A stretch of DNA of 64,000 nt from Sphingomonas canadensis (GTDB lineage: Bacteria; Pseudomonadota; Alphaproteobacteria; Sphingomonadales; Sphingomonadaceae), in assembly GCF_026013525.1 (NCBI RefSeq), contig NZ_JAPDRA010000006.1:1-64000 (forward strand), read 5' to 3'. The first letter of the stretch is position 1, and each line of letters opens with the position of its first letter. The position numbers and the translations under genes were made by a program. Under the pieces are notes generated by a model. The model ran no database searches and was not told the DNA's origin. It saw nothing but the letters and a program-made list of their open reading frames with translations. Positions 27,009 to 36,765 of the stretch are shown here, in pieces.

Positions 27009-29573
27009 TCACTCCAGGAAGCGCCCCACGATATCCGCCAGCGCCGCCGAGCAAGCCCCCGCCAGCCCGTCCAGCAGCGCGCGCATCGCCTCGCCGCGCG
27101 GCCCGGCGAAGCGGCGCCAGTTGCCGAGGTCGGTCGATCGCAGCAGCCATGCCGCCACCACCGGATTGCGCGCGTCCAGATCGCGCAGCACCTCGCCCAG
27201 CAGCGCATATCCGCCGCCGCCGGAGTCGTGGAAACCGCGCAGGTTATGGACGAAGAAGGCGCTGCACAGCGATCGCGCCTGCGCCACGTCGCCCGCATCG
27301 AACGCCGGATCGCGCAGCAGCGTGCGCACCGTCTCCGCGGTATCCGCCGCCGGGCGCAGCGCCTGGATCTCGAACCAGCGCCGCAGCAGCGCGGGCCGGC
27401 GCTCCCACCGCCGCCGCGCCGTTTCGGCCAGTGCCGGATCGGGTCCGCCATGGGTGCGCGTCAGCATCCTCAGCGCCGCCACCTCCTGGTTCGGCGATTG
27501 CGCCGCGGCGAACTGCGCCCGCGCCGCGGCCTCCGCCGCCGCGCCGCCGCCCGCCAGCCACAGCTCCAGCGCGGCGTTGCCCAGCGCACGCGCGCCGATC
27601 GCAGCGGGTCCATGGCTGTCCGGCGGCGGGGCGGGCACCGCCGCGCGCGCGCGTTGCAGTGCCCCGTCCAGCATGCCGCCCAGCGCGCCGCGCACCGCGC
27701 TCCAGGCCGCATGCAGCGCCTCCGGGTCCGGGAAGTCGAGCGGCTCCAGCAGCGCGCGCGGCTCCGGCAGGGCGATCAGTTCCGCCGCCATCGCCGGATC
27801 GTCCGCCGCCCGCGCCAGCACCTCGCCCAGCGCCCCGGCCAGGCCGTGCGCCGCGTCCTCCGCCGCCGCGCCCGCCAGCACCGCCGCGATCGCGCGCGTG
27901 GCGAGCTGCTGGCTGGCGTCCCAGCGCCGGCACGGGTCGCCGCCGCCGGTCATCGCCGCCGCCAGCGCCGCGTCGCCGCGCCGCTCGCGCAGGATCACCG
28001 GCGCGCTGACCCCGTCGAACAGCATCGGCGCCGCCCGGCCGTCCGCGGGCCAGCGCAGCTCGGCCGATCGCCCGTGCAGCACCGGCACGCCCCCGATGCG
28101 CGTCTGTTCACCAACTTCGGCGTCCACTTGTTCCACATCGGGGTCCATCCGCCCCAGCGGCAGCGGCCGCGAATCCCCCGCCCCGCCGGCCCGCCGCACC
28201 GCCATTCCGGGCCGCCCCAGCACATCCTCCGCCAACGGCTCCGCGGCTACCGCCAGCGCCCCCGGCGTCTCGAACCATGCCAGGAACCCGCCCAGGTCCA
28301 CCCCCGCCCCGGCGCCGATCTCCCTCAGCGCGTCCTCGATCCGCGCGGGCCTGCCGTCGCAGGCGTCGAGGAACCGGTTCAGCCCCCGCGCGAAGCCCTC
28401 CGCCCCGGTCAACTCGCTGATCATACGGAAGATTTCGGCGCTCTTGATATAGGCCGTGGGGGTATAGAGGTTGAACGGCTCGGCATATTCCGGCGGCCGC
28501 GCCGGGCGGGCGGAGGGGCCGAGATCCTCCGGAAGCTGCTGGGTGCGGAATACCCGGAGCGGCCACAGCCGCATCGCCGGCCCGTGCCGCTCCTCGGCGT
28601 AGAGCTGGTGCCGCAGCGTCGTCAGCCCTTCCTTCAGGCACAGCTCGAACCAGTCCCGGCACGGCACCCGGTTGCCCGTCCAATGGTGCAGATATTCGTG
28701 CGCGACGTTGATCTCCACGCCCAGCCGGTCCAGGTCCGTGGCCGTTTCGGGATCGACCAGGCCGACCGATTCGTCGAAGAAATTCAGCCCCTTGTTCTCC
28801 ATCGCGTGGAAAGCGAGCGGGCTGAAGACGGCGATGTTATAGGTATCCAGATCATATTCGCGGCCCAGCCGCCGCTCCTCCCACGCCATCACCGAGCGCA
28901 GGCAATCGAGCGCGAAGCGGGCGCGCTCCGCCGGGCCGTTCAGCACATGCGCGGCCAATGCGATCGTCCGTCCGGAGCGGGTGACGTGCCGGTCCTCGAT
29001 CGTTTCGAACGGCCCCGCCGCCAGCGCGAAGAGATAGCAGGGCTTGGGCACCGGATCGCGCCAGCGCACCCAATGCCGCCCGCCCGGCGCCGCCCCTTCC
29101 GCCTCGCGCTCGCCGTTGGAGAGCAGCACGGGGAAATCCGCGCGCGAGCCCGCCAGCGTCGCGGTCATCCGCACCAGCACGTCCGGCCGGTCCGGAAAGG
29201 GGATGATCCGGCGAAAACCCTCTGGCTCGCAATGGGTTACCAGCGCCGCTCCGGCCGGATAGAGGCCCTGGAGGCTGGTGTTGGCGGCGGGGTCCAGCAC
29301 CACCTCCGCCGACACGGTCAGCGTCTCGCCCCGCGGCACCACCGCCAGTTCGCCGCTGCGCCCGCCCACAGCCTGCGCCACGCCGTCGACGGTCAGGCTC
29401 GCGATCTCCATGTCGCGCCAGTGGAGGACCAACGGCTCCCCCGGCGCGGCGGCGGGATTGCGGCGGAAGCTGCATTCCGCCCGCACCCGCGTCTCGCGGG
29501 CGTCGAGGTCGAACCACAGCGCCACCTCGCCCGCATCGCACGCGGGCGGGCGATAGTCCGCACGGGTCGGCAC
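27009..29573 (-). CDS. pepN: M1 aminopeptidase N
   Basis: This 854-residue zinc aminopeptidase has the exopeptidase motif AMENKGLNFF and zinc site HEYLH (His292, His296) followed by CRDWFELCLKEGLT, which supplies the third ligand. It is the E. coli PepN type, with Ig-like and C-terminal helical domains. It trims N-terminal residues of peptides in the cytosol. The start appears to be a GTG at 29573, ten bases after the CPBP protease gene. With the TonB receptor and membrane protease genes before it, it forms a peptide-processing unit. Confidence 0.93.
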   Translation of the reverse strand: MPTRADYRPPACDAGEVALWFDLDARETRVRAECSFRRNPAAAPGEPLVLHWRDMEIASLTVDGVAQAVGGRSGELAVVPRGETLTVSAEVVLDPAANTSLQGLYPAGAALVTHCEPEGFRRIIPFPDRPDVLVRMTATLAGSRADFPVLLSNGEREAEGAAPGGRHWVRWRDPVPKPCYLFALAAGPFETIEDRHVTRSGRTIALAAHVLNGPAERARFALDCLRSVMAWEERRLGREYDLDTYNIAVFSPLAFHAMENKGLNFFDESVGLVDPETATDLDRLGVEINVAHEYLHHWTGNRVPCRDWFELCLKEGLTTLRHQLYAEERHGPAMRLWPLRVFRTQQLPEDLGPSARPARPPEYAEPFNLYTPTAYIKSAEIFRMISELTGAEGFARGLNRFLDACDGRPARIEDALREIGAGAGVDLGGFLAWFETPGALAVAAEPLAEDVLGRPGMAVRRAGGAGDSRPLPLGRMDPDVEQVDAEVGEQTRIGGVPVLHGRSAELRWPADGRAAPMLFDGVSAPVILRERRGDAALAAAMTGGGDPCRRWDASQQLATRAIAAVLAGAAAEDAAHGLAGALGEVLARAADDPAMAAELIALPEPRALLEPLDFPDPEALHAAWSAVRGALGGMLDGALQRARAAVPAPPPDSHGPAAIGARALGNAALELWLAGGGAAAEAAARAQFAAAQSPNQEVAALRMLTRTHGGPDPALAETARRRWERRPALLRRWFEIQALRPAADTAETVRTLLRDPAFDAGDVAQARSLCSAFFVHNLRGFHDSGGGGYALLGEVLRDLDARNPVVAAWLLRSTDLGNWRRFAGPRGEAMRALLDGLAGACSAALADIVGRFLE

Positions 29574-29583
29574 TGGACCGGGC

Positions 29584-30552
29584 TCAGGCCCCGGCGGCGT
29601 CGCGCCGGCCGAGCTGCGGCCCGGCCATCACGAAGACGAACAGCCCCGCGAGCCCGACCACCAGCGCCCGCACGATCAGCGCGCCCGCCGGGTTCCCGCC
29701 CTCGACCACGCCGGAAACCAGCGCGCCATCGTTGAGGAAACCATGCACCGCGATCGCCGCCAGCGCGCTCCCGCCCGTCCGGTTGACGAAATAGGCCATC
29801 ACGATGGACCCGCCGATGCACCAGATCGCGAAGAGCGGCAGATAGGCGAGCAGATAGAGCGCGAAGCCCATCTGCGAAGGCGTGGCGAACAGGATGTCGC
29901 GCGACACGTGCCAGATCGCCCAGGCGAAGCCGAGCAGCAGCGCGGCCTTGATCGGCGACATCACCTCCTGCAGCGCGGGCAGCGCATAGCCGCGAAAGCC
30001 CAGCTCCTCCAGCAGCCCGCCCTGGTTGAGGAAGAACGCCTCCAGCAACAGCAGCAGCACCGCCGATGTCTGGAGCGCGGGGTTGAACTTCACCGTCCAG
30101 CCGAAGGTGCCGGTCAGCATCGATTGCGCGGCGAATACGATCAGTTGCAGCGCGAACAGGCTGACGAACAGCAACAGCCAGCTCCGCAGCCCGCTGCGCG
30201 CGCCAACGCCGATCCACGGGCGCAGCCGCGCCAGCAGCGCGCGCACCGCCGGGCCGCCGCCATATTTCGCCGCGACGCCGATCGCGACCAGCGCCGGGAT
30301 GATCGAACCCATCGCCGCGATCACCAGCACCGGCTCGCTCGAAACCGCGCTCAGCAACGGGATCAGCGCCCCGCCGCGCATCGTGACGCCCGAATTGGCC
30401 ATCGTCTGCTGCAGCAGCTCGACGAACTTGAACGGCCCGCCGTGGAGCGGGAAGAAGGGATCGGGATAATAGGCGAACAACAGCGCCAGGATCAGCGGGA
30501 TGGCGAAGGTCCAGCCGTAGAAGACGGCGAACCTGCGGAAACCGTTGGGCAT
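29584..30552 (-). CDS. CPBP-family intramembrane glutamic protease, MlrA-like spacing
   Basis: This 322-residue polytopic membrane protein has the three CPBP/ABI motifs: E182-E183-L-G-F-R-G, W211-x3-H215 and H270-x3-N274. The 33- and 55-residue spacings between E182, H215 and H270 equal those I recall for microcystinase MlrA (E172, H205, H260, N264). MlrA's W201 is matched by W211, but W176 is replaced by F186. MlrA linearises the cyclic peptide microcystin. Other CPBP proteins cleave prenylated or bacteriocin peptides, so specificity is open. GGGGGAG before the ATG at 30552 fixes the start. It is co-oriented with the TonB receptor and PepN genes. Confidence 0.88.
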   Translation of the reverse strand: MPNGFRRFAVFYGWTFAIPLILALLFAYYPDPFFPLHGGPFKFVELLQQTMANSGVTMRGGALIPLLSAVSSEPVLVIAAMGSIIPALVAIGVAAKYGGGPAVRALLARLRPWIGVGARSGLRSWLLLFVSLFALQLIVFAAQSMLTGTFGWTVKFNPALQTSAVLLLLLEAFFLNQGGLLEELGFRGYALPALQEVMSPIKAALLLGFAWAIWHVSRDILFATPSQMGFALYLLAYLPLFAIWCIGGSIVMAYFVNRTGGSALAAIAVHGFLNDGALVSGVVEGGNPAGALIVRALVVGLAGLFVFVMAGPQLGRRDAAGA

Positions 30553-30608
30553 CACAATTCTCCCCCTTCCGGCAGCCCGGGCTGCATTGGTTGCTTGTAT
30601 CATTGGCG

Positions 30609-30638
30609 GGCGCGGGGCGGGATATGCCGCCCCGCGCC
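30609..30638 (-). terminator. Strong intercistronic hairpin after the TonB receptor gene
   Basis: GGCGCGGGGCGG (30609-30620) and CCGCCCCGCGCC (30627-30638) form a perfect 12-bp stem with a six-base loop. There is no U-tract, so it may be a partial terminator or an mRNA-stabilising structure that lowers expression of the protease genes relative to the receptor. Confidence 0.45.
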
Positions 30639-30644
30639 GCGCGG

Positions 30645-32789
30645 TCAGAATTTGGCGCGGACGGTCACGCCATAGGTCGCCGGCCGGTTGGCCGTGTAGA
30701 TGCCCATGCCGGGCAGCGACGGATCGGAAAGCGTCGCATATGCGGCGAACTCGTCCGTCACATTGTCGGCGAACAGCACGATGTCGTACTTCGGCCCCTC
30801 GAAGGCAAGCTGGAGGTCCAGCACCTCATAGGAGTCGAGCCGCTCGGCCGGATTGTTGTCGGCGAAGTTGTAGCGCTTGCCGACGAACGACCAGTTGGCG
30901 CGGAACGCCGCGTTCCACTCCCCGCCGATCGGCAGGCTGTATTCGCCGCCCAGCCCGGCCTTCCACTTGGGCACCAGCGGCAGCTCGTTGCCCTTCAGCG
31001 CCGCGACCACCGGCCCGCCCGGGGTGGTGATGATCACCGTGTCGGACAGCTTGGCGTCGGTATAGTTGCCGCTCAGGTTGAGCGTCAGCCCGGTCGCGGG
31101 ACGCGCGACCAGCTCCAGCTCGACGCCGTCGCTGGTGGCGTTGCCGCCGTTGAACGTGCCGGTGAACACCGCCGCATTGGCCGGAAGCTGGATGTCCTTC
31201 CAGTCCATGTGATAGGCCGCCAGGTTGAAGGTCAGGCGGCGGTCGAACAGCTCCGACTTGAAGCCCGCTTCATAGTTCCACAGCGTATCGGGCGCATAGG
31301 TGGTGGCGAGCGGCACGCCCAGCAGGTCGAAGATCGGCTTGCTGGGGTTTGCGCCGCCGGCGCGGAAGCCGCGCGACGCGGTGGCATAGAACATCGCGCT
31401 GTCGGTCACGTCGTACTTCAGGCTGAAGCGCGGCGCGAACTCCGAGGATTTCTCGACCGAGCTGTTCGACAGGCCCGGGCCGGTCAGCGCGCCGCTGCTG
31501 ATGAAGCGGAACCGGTCGTTCTCCTCGAAATAGCGCAGGCCGATGGTGGCGTGCAGCCGGTCGGTGACGTGCCAGGTGCCCTCGCCGAACAGCGCCCACT
31601 GGCGGAACTTATAGTCGTTGTCGCCGTCGAGCAGCGCGCCGAGATACGGGTTGGTCACCACGCTGCTGACGAAGGTGCGCTTGCTGTTCTTGTAGAAACC
31701 GCCGACGACCCAGTCGACCGGACCCGGCTTGGCCGAGACCAGGCGGACCTCCTGGACGAAGATCTTATAGTCCGATGCGTTCACCTGAAGCGCGGTGACG
31801 CCCGGCGGCAGCAGGCCGGTGGCCGCGCCGGTCTGGTCGATGCTGTGCGTGGTCGCGCGATCGAAATAGGAGGTCGACGAGATCAGGTTCGCGAACCCGC
31901 CGTCATATTTCACGGTCAGGTTGTAACGATCGAAATCGTCGTCGCGGCCCTCGGGAAGGTAGCGGAACTGCTGGCGGGCGCGGTTGGAGATGAACTCGCC
32001 GTCATTCTCCTGGTTCGAACCCTGATAGGTCAGCACCACTTCGAGCGCGGCATCCGGCGTCCAGGCGAGCGCGGCGCGATAGTTGAGCGAATGGCCGTCG
32101 TTGACGTTCTTCTGCCCCAGCAGGACATTGTCGATATAGCCGGCGTCGTGACGGTAGCTGCCCACCACGCGCAGCGCCAGCGTGTCGCTCACGATCGGGA
32201 TGTTGACCATTCCGTCGAGCGAATAGTTCCAGCCGCCGCCCTTGATCTTGGAAACGGTGCCCTGCGCCGCCGCGGCGAAGGCGGTGGCGTCGGGCTGGCG
32301 GGTGATGATGCGCACGGTGCCGCCCAGCGAGGATTCGCCGAACAGCGTGCCCTGCGGACCGCGCAGGATCTCGACGCGGTCGATGTCGAACATCTTGACG
32401 TCGGGCTGGGCGGTCGGATCGGCGGTGACGGGCATCTCGTCGATGTAGAAGCCGGTCGAGGACTCGCCGGTCTGGGTAGAGATGCCGCGGATCGTCACGC
32501 GGTTCAGGCCGGGGCCGAACGACGCGAACTCAAGGCCGGGCACCTTGCCGGCGAAATCCTGAAGGCTGTCGGCGCCGAGCTTTTCCAGCGCCTCGCCGGT
32601 CTCGACCGAGATCGAGATCGGAATGTCCTGCACCTTTTCTTCGCGGTGCGTGGCGGTGACGACGATCTCGTCCTTGTCGGCGGTCTCGGCCTCCTGCGCG
32701 GCCGCGCCGGTGCTGGTTGCGATGCCGAGGATGGACGCTGCGGCCAGGATGCCCACGCGGGCAGTCCGGAAGTTGCGATGAGTGCTCAT
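30645..32789 (-). CDS. TonB-dependent outer-membrane receptor
   Basis: This 714-residue protein has a signal peptide with likely cleavage after ATSTGAAA (about residue 31), a TonB-box-like DEIVVTA, a plug domain (IPISISVETGEALEKLGADS ... VTIRGIS) and a beta-barrel ending in aromatic VTVRAKF. Such receptors import scarce large ligands energised by TonB. It resembles the catabolic, non-siderophore TonB receptors common in sphingomonads. A sigma-70-like -35 and an operator-like site lie upstream. Neighbouring peptide importer and protease genes suggest a peptide-like ligand. Confidence 0.93.
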   Translation of the reverse strand: MSTHRNFRTARVGILAAASILGIATSTGAAAQEAETADKDEIVVTATHREEKVQDIPISISVETGEALEKLGADSLQDFAGKVPGLEFASFGPGLNRVTIRGISTQTGESSTGFYIDEMPVTADPTAQPDVKMFDIDRVEILRGPQGTLFGESSLGGTVRIITRQPDATAFAAAAQGTVSKIKGGGWNYSLDGMVNIPIVSDTLALRVVGSYRHDAGYIDNVLLGQKNVNDGHSLNYRAALAWTPDAALEVVLTYQGSNQENDGEFISNRARQQFRYLPEGRDDDFDRYNLTVKYDGGFANLISSTSYFDRATTHSIDQTGAATGLLPPGVTALQVNASDYKIFVQEVRLVSAKPGPVDWVVGGFYKNSKRTFVSSVVTNPYLGALLDGDNDYKFRQWALFGEGTWHVTDRLHATIGLRYFEENDRFRFISSGALTGPGLSNSSVEKSSEFAPRFSLKYDVTDSAMFYATASRGFRAGGANPSKPIFDLLGVPLATTYAPDTLWNYEAGFKSELFDRRLTFNLAAYHMDWKDIQLPANAAVFTGTFNGGNATSDGVELELVARPATGLTLNLSGNYTDAKLSDTVIITTPGGPVVAALKGNELPLVPKWKAGLGGEYSLPIGGEWNAAFRANWSFVGKRYNFADNNPAERLDSYEVLDLQLAFEGPKYDIVLFADNVTDEFAAYATLSDPSLPGMGIYTANRPATYGVTVRAKF

Positions 32790-32875
32790 TGGCCCCCCTT
32801 TCCCTGAAGTTTCGAAGCGGCCGCTATCCGGCCCGGCGGGGTGAGCATGTGATCCGCCATCCCCGCTGACCAACG

Positions 32876-32905
32876 AGAATAATGTATTCCGAAAAATCAT
32901 GTCAA
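32876..32905 (-). promoter_or_regulatory. Sigma-70-like promoter for the TonB receptor unit
   Basis: On the minus strand TTGACA (32905-32900) is followed after 18 bases by TATTCT (32881-32876). The -35 overlaps the first half of the operator at 32904-32920, consistent with repression by steric block. Confidence 0.5.
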
Positions 32906-32920
32906 TTCCAAATTTGAATA
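32904..32920. promoter_or_regulatory. Operator site 2 of the shared motif
   Basis: AATTC-caaattt-GAATA differs from the consensus TATTC-N7-GAATA at one base and keeps the seven-base spacer. It lies between the ABC-transporter genes and the TonB receptor, about 115 bases before the receptor start, and overlaps its -35 element. Confidence 0.55.
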
Positions 32921-32931
32921 TTCTATCGCCC

Positions 32932-33894
32932 CTATTCGGGGCTGCCGCCCGGGGCCGCGCGCCAGCAGCGCACGCGCCAGGAGCCGCCGTCTTCCAGGGC
33001 GAGAAGTTGCTGATCGCGGGCGCATTCCGGGCCTGCCAGCGGGCAGCGCGCGGCATAGCGGCAGCCGCCGGAAGGGTGCGCGGCCAGCTCGTCGGCGGCA
33101 ACGATCGCTTCCAGGAAATCGGGACCGTCCACTTCCGGGACGGCGCTGAGCAGCGCCTGCGTATAGGGATGGCGCGGGGCGGACAGCACCTCGCCCGCCG
33201 CGCCCTCCTCCACCACCTGCCCGCCGTACATCACGATCACCCGGTCGGCCAGGTGGCGCACCACCGCGACATTGTGGCTGATCAGCACATAGGACAGCCC
33301 GCGTGCCCGTTGCAGCTCCAGCAACAGGTTCAGTATCTGGCCCTGCACCGAGAGGTCGAGCGCCGATGTCGGCTCGTCGAGCACCAGCAGCGCGGGCTCC
33401 AGCGCCAGCGCGCGGGCGATGGCGATGCGCTGGCGCTGTCCGCCGGAGAATTCGTGCGGAAAGCTGTCGATCCGCGCGGCCGGAAGCCCCACCGCCCCCG
33501 CCAGCGCGATCGCCCGTTCGCGCCGCTCCGCGCGGTCGCCGATCCCCTGCACCGCCAGCGGCTCGGCGATGATGTCCGCCACGCGCATCGCGGGATTGAA
33601 CGAGGATTGCGGGTCCTGGAACACCATCTGGACGTCGCGGCGATACTGGCGCTCGCCCGCGCCCCGCCCGCTCCCCACGTCGAAACCGCGCACCCGGATC
33701 GCGCCGCCGGCCAGCGGCACCAGCCGCAGGATCGCCTGCGCCAGCGTGCTCTTGCCGCACCCGGATTCGCCCAGCACGCCCAGCGTCTCGCCGCGCCCCA
33801 GCGATGCGGACACCCCGTCCACCGCGCGCACCGTGCCATAGCGCACCTCGGCCGCGTCGATGTGCAGCACCATGTCTTCCCCGCCTCCGCTCAT
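32932..33894 (-). CDS. Oligopeptide ABC transporter ATP-binding protein (DppF/OppF type)
   Basis: This 320-residue ATPase has Walker A GESGCGKST (42-50), signature FSGGQRQRIAIARAL, Walker B LLVLDEPTSALD and the OppF-type C-terminal cysteine cluster (CRYAARCPLAGPEC) of peptide importers. It forms a heterodimer with the DppD protein to drive import through DppBC. It is the last gene of a seven-gene minus-strand unit and overlaps dppD by four bases. Confidence 0.94.
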   Translation of the reverse strand: MSGGGEDMVLHIDAAEVRYGTVRAVDGVSASLGRGETLGVLGESGCGKSTLAQAILRLVPLAGGAIRVRGFDVGSGRGAGERQYRRDVQMVFQDPQSSFNPAMRVADIIAEPLAVQGIGDRAERRERAIALAGAVGLPAARIDSFPHEFSGGQRQRIAIARALALEPALLVLDEPTSALDLSVQGQILNLLLELQRARGLSYVLISHNVAVVRHLADRVIVMYGGQVVEEGAAGEVLSAPRHPYTQALLSAVPEVDGPDFLEAIVAADELAAHPSGGCRYAARCPLAGPECARDQQLLALEDGGSWRVRCWRAAPGGSPE

Positions 33895-34874
33895 GCTTCG
33901 CGGCCCGGCTGGAGGCGCCAGCAGGCGGCCTGATGCCCGTCGCCGATGCCGGTCCACCCCGGCCGCGCGGAACAATCCGCCACCGCCTCGGCACAGCGCG
34001 GAGCGAAGCGGCAGCCGGGCGGCGGCGCCACCGGCGACACTGCGGGCGCGTCCAGGCTCGCGATCGGCTCGCGCGGCGCGAACCGCTCGGGCAGCGAGGC
34101 GAGCAGCGCGCGGGTATAGGGATGCGCGGCCCCGGCGATCACCGCGGCGGTCGGCCCCTGCTCCACGATCTGGCCGGCATGGATCACATAGATGCGGTCG
34201 CACAGATGGCGCACCACGCCGATGTCATGGGTGATCAGCAGCACCGCCGTTCCGCGCTTGCGCGCCATGTCGCGCAGCAGCCGCAGCACCTGCGCCTGCA
34301 CGGTCACGTCCAGTGCGGTGGTCGGCTCGTCGGCCACCAGCACCTCCGGCCCGCAGGCGAAGGCCATCGCGATCAGCACGCGCTGGCGCATGCCGCCGCT
34401 CAGCATGAAGGGATAGGCGCGCATCACGCGGTCCACGTCGCGGATCTGCATGTCGGCAAGCAGCTCGCGGGCGCGCGCCTCGGCCTCCGCCCGGTTCGCG
34501 CTGGTGTGGCGGCGGATCACGCCGGTTAGCTGCCCGCCGATACGCAGCAGCGGGTTGAGCGCGTTCATCGGCTCCTGGAAGATCATCGCGATCCGCGCGC
34601 CGCGGATCTCCTCCAGCCGCCGTTCGCCCAGGCCCAGCAGTTCCTCGCCCAGCACGCGCACCGATCCCCCGGTGCTGCAACCGCGCCCGGGCAACAGCCC
34701 CAGCAGCGCGGTGGCGGTCACCGACTTGCCCGATCCGGATTCGCCGATCAGACCCACGATCTCCCCCGGCGCGACCGCGATCGACAGCGCGTCGAGCACC
34801 TCCGCACGACCGGCCGGGGTATCGAACGCCAGGCTCAGCCGGTCGATCGCGATGGCGGGTCCGGCGCCGCTCAT
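33891..34874 (-). CDS. Oligopeptide ABC transporter ATP-binding protein (DppD/OppD type)
   Basis: This 327-residue ATPase has Walker A GESGSGKS (44-51), the OppD-specific signature [14 protein letters not shown], Walker [13 protein letters not shown] and the C-terminal oligopeptide-transporter extension with cysteines (CRFAPRC ... CSARPGW). It pairs with the neighbouring DppF-type ATPase. Start and stop each overlap their neighbours by four bases. Confidence 0.94.
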   Translation of the reverse strand: MSGAGPAIAIDRLSLAFDTPAGRAEVLDALSIAVAPGEIVGLIGESGSGKSVTATALLGLLPGRGCSTGGSVRVLGEELLGLGERRLEEIRGARIAMIFQEPMNALNPLLRIGGQLTGVIRRHTSANRAEAEARARELLADMQIRDVDRVMRAYPFMLSGGMRQRVLIAMAFACGPEVLVADEPTTALDVTVQAQVLRLLRDMARKRGTAVLLITHDIGVVRHLCDRIYVIHAGQIVEQGPTAAVIAGAAHPYTRALLASLPERFAPREPIASLDAPAVSPVAPPPGCRFAPRCAEAVADCSARPGWTGIGDGHQAACWRLQPGREA

Positions 34875-35746
34875 GCGCGGTCTCCCTTCGGGTTGGCGAG
34901 CGATCCGATCGCATCGCCCACCAGGTTGAATCCCAGCGCGGTCAGCAGGATCGCCAGCCCCGGCAGCGTCGCGTACCACCAGGCGCTCAGGATATAGCTC
35001 TGCCCGGCGTTCACCATCGCGCCCCATTCGGCCAGCGGCGGCTGCGCGCCCAGGCCGATGAAGCTCAGCGTCGCCACGCCGATCATCGCGTTGCCCACGT
35101 CCAGCGTCGCGATCACCAGCATCGGCGCCATCAGGTTGGGCAGGATATGGCGCACCAATATGTGCCACGGCCCGGCGCCAAAGGTGTGCGCGGCGAGGAC
35201 GAAGCCGTGCTGGCGCAGCGCCAGCGCCTGGCCGCGCGCCACCCGGCAATATCCCGGCACGCCCAGCACGCCCATCGCGATCATCGCGTTGGTCAGGCTC
35301 GGCCCCAGCGCCGCCGCCAGCGCCAGCGCCAGCACCAGCCCGGGCAGCGCCATCACCAGATCCATGAAGCGCATGATCGCCGCGTCGATCCATCCGCCCA
35401 TCAGGCCGGAGAAGCCGCCGATCAGCGTCCCCGCCAGCGCGCCGATCGCCACCACGCCCAGCCCGATGCCCAGCGAGGTGCGCGCGCCCCACAGGATGCG
35501 CGAATAAAGGTCGCGGCCCACCTCGTCGGTGCCCGCCCAGTGCGTGGCATCCGGCGGCAGCAGCCGCGCGGCCATGTCGATCGCGTCCGGATCATGCGTC
35601 GCCAGCAGCGGCGCGAGCAGCGCGGCCAGCACCGCGGCGATCAGCAGCCCCAGCCCGATCCGGGCCGAGAGCGATCCGGTCACCCGGCGCAGCAGCCGCG
35701 CGCCCGGCGCCGGGCCGGCCAGCGTCTCTCCCGGATCCGCCATCAT
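34871..35746 (-). CDS. Oligopeptide ABC transporter permease (DppC/OppC type)
   Basis: This 291-residue inner-membrane permease has an N-terminal OppC segment (RVTGSLSARIGLGLLIAAVL), the loop HWAGTDEVGRDLYSRILWGART that is typical of DppC, and the EAA-type coupling motif near the C-terminus. It forms the transmembrane channel with DppB. It overlaps its neighbours by four bases on each side. Confidence 0.94.
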   Translation of the reverse strand: MMADPGETLAGPAPGARLLRRVTGSLSARIGLGLLIAAVLAALLAPLLATHDPDAIDMAARLLPPDATHWAGTDEVGRDLYSRILWGARTSLGIGLGVVAIGALAGTLIGGFSGLMGGWIDAAIMRFMDLVMALPGLVLALALAAALGPSLTNAMIAMGVLGVPGYCRVARGQALALRQHGFVLAAHTFGAGPWHILVRHILPNLMAPMLVIATLDVGNAMIGVATLSFIGLGAQPPLAEWGAMVNAGQSYILSAWWYATLPGLAILLTALGFNLVGDAIGSLANPKGDRA

Positions 35747-36759
35747 GCCACCCCGCGGATGCGCGGATCGACGAGCAGGTACAGCAGGTCGACGATCAGG
35801 TTGGTGACCACATAGACCACCGATACGACCACGGTGAATCCCATGATCACCGGGAAATCGAGCGCGAAGGTGGCCGCGAGCACATAGGAGCCCGCCCCCG
35901 GCCAGGCGAAGATCGTCTCCACCACCACCGATCCGAACAACAGCCCGCCCACCGCCATGCCCACCACCGTCACCAGCGGCAGCAGCGCGTTGCGCAGCGC
36001 ATGGCGCAGGATGATCGTCGAACGGCGCAGGCCCATCGCGCGCGCGGTGCGGATATAGTCCTCGCCCAGCGCCTCCAGCATCGCCGTGCGCGTCAGCCGC
36101 ATGAATCCGCCCGCGGTGGAGACCGCCAGCGTCAGCGTGGGCAGCGCCAGGTGCAGCGCGGCGTCGCCGAAAGCCACGAGGTCGCCCGCCAGCAGGCTGT
36201 CGATCAGCAGCATCCCCGTCACCGTCGGCGGCGGCGTCAGCGCGGGATCGAGCCGCCCGCCGCCGGGCAGCAGGTTGAGCTGGCCATAGAAGAACAGCAT
36301 CAGCAGCAGCGCGGTAACGAAGCGCGGCGCCGAAACGCCGGTGATCGCGAACAGCCGCAGCAGGTGATCGGGCCAGCGATCGGCATAGACCGCCGCCGCC
36401 ACCCCAAGCGCCACCCCCAGCACCACCGACGCCGCCAGCGACACCAGCATCAGCTCGACGGTCGCCGGGAAATAGGACAGCAGCTCGGGCAGCACCGGGC
36501 GGCGCGTGACCACCGAAGTGCCCAGGTCGCCCTGCAGCAGATCGCCCAGGAAGCTGAGGTACTGGACGTACAGCGGCCGATCGAGCCCAAGCTGGGCGCG
36601 CAGCTCCGCCACCGCCTGCGCCCCGGCGCGCGGCCCGGCCATCATCTGCGCCGGATCGCCGGGGACGATATGCGATATGGCGAAGGTGATCAGCGTGACC
36701 CCGAACAGCACGCCGATCATCATCAGCAGGCGCTGCCCTATCATCCTGGCAACCGGCAC
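35743..36759 (-). CDS. Oligopeptide ABC transporter permease (DppB/OppB type)
   Basis: This 338-residue permease opens with the DppB pattern GQRLLMMIGVLFGVTLITFAISHIVPGDPA and contains GLDRPLYVQYL and the cytoplasmic coupling block YIRTARAMGLRR. About six membrane segments are apparent. It is six bases downstream of the substrate-binding protein gene and overlaps dppC. Confidence 0.95.
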   Translation of the reverse strand: MPVARMIGQRLLMMIGVLFGVTLITFAISHIVPGDPAQMMAGPRAGAQAVAELRAQLGLDRPLYVQYLSFLGDLLQGDLGTSVVTRRPVLPELLSYFPATVELMLVSLAASVVLGVALGVAAAVYADRWPDHLLRLFAITGVSAPRFVTALLLMLFFYGQLNLLPGGGRLDPALTPPPTVTGMLLIDSLLAGDLVAFGDAALHLALPTLTLAVSTAGGFMRLTRTAMLEALGEDYIRTARAMGLRRSTIILRHALRNALLPLVTVVGMAVGGLLFGSVVVETIFAWPGAGSYVLAATFALDFPVIMGFTVVVSVVYVVTNLIVDLLYLLVDPRIRGVA

Positions 36760-36765
36760 GGCGGA

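Noticed and set aside
32839-32905. A seventh copy of the shared operator, TATTC-cgaaaaa-TCATG at 32885-32901
   Set aside because: Only the left half matches; the right half has several mismatches. The adjacent AATTC-caaattt-GAATA is much closer to the consensus.
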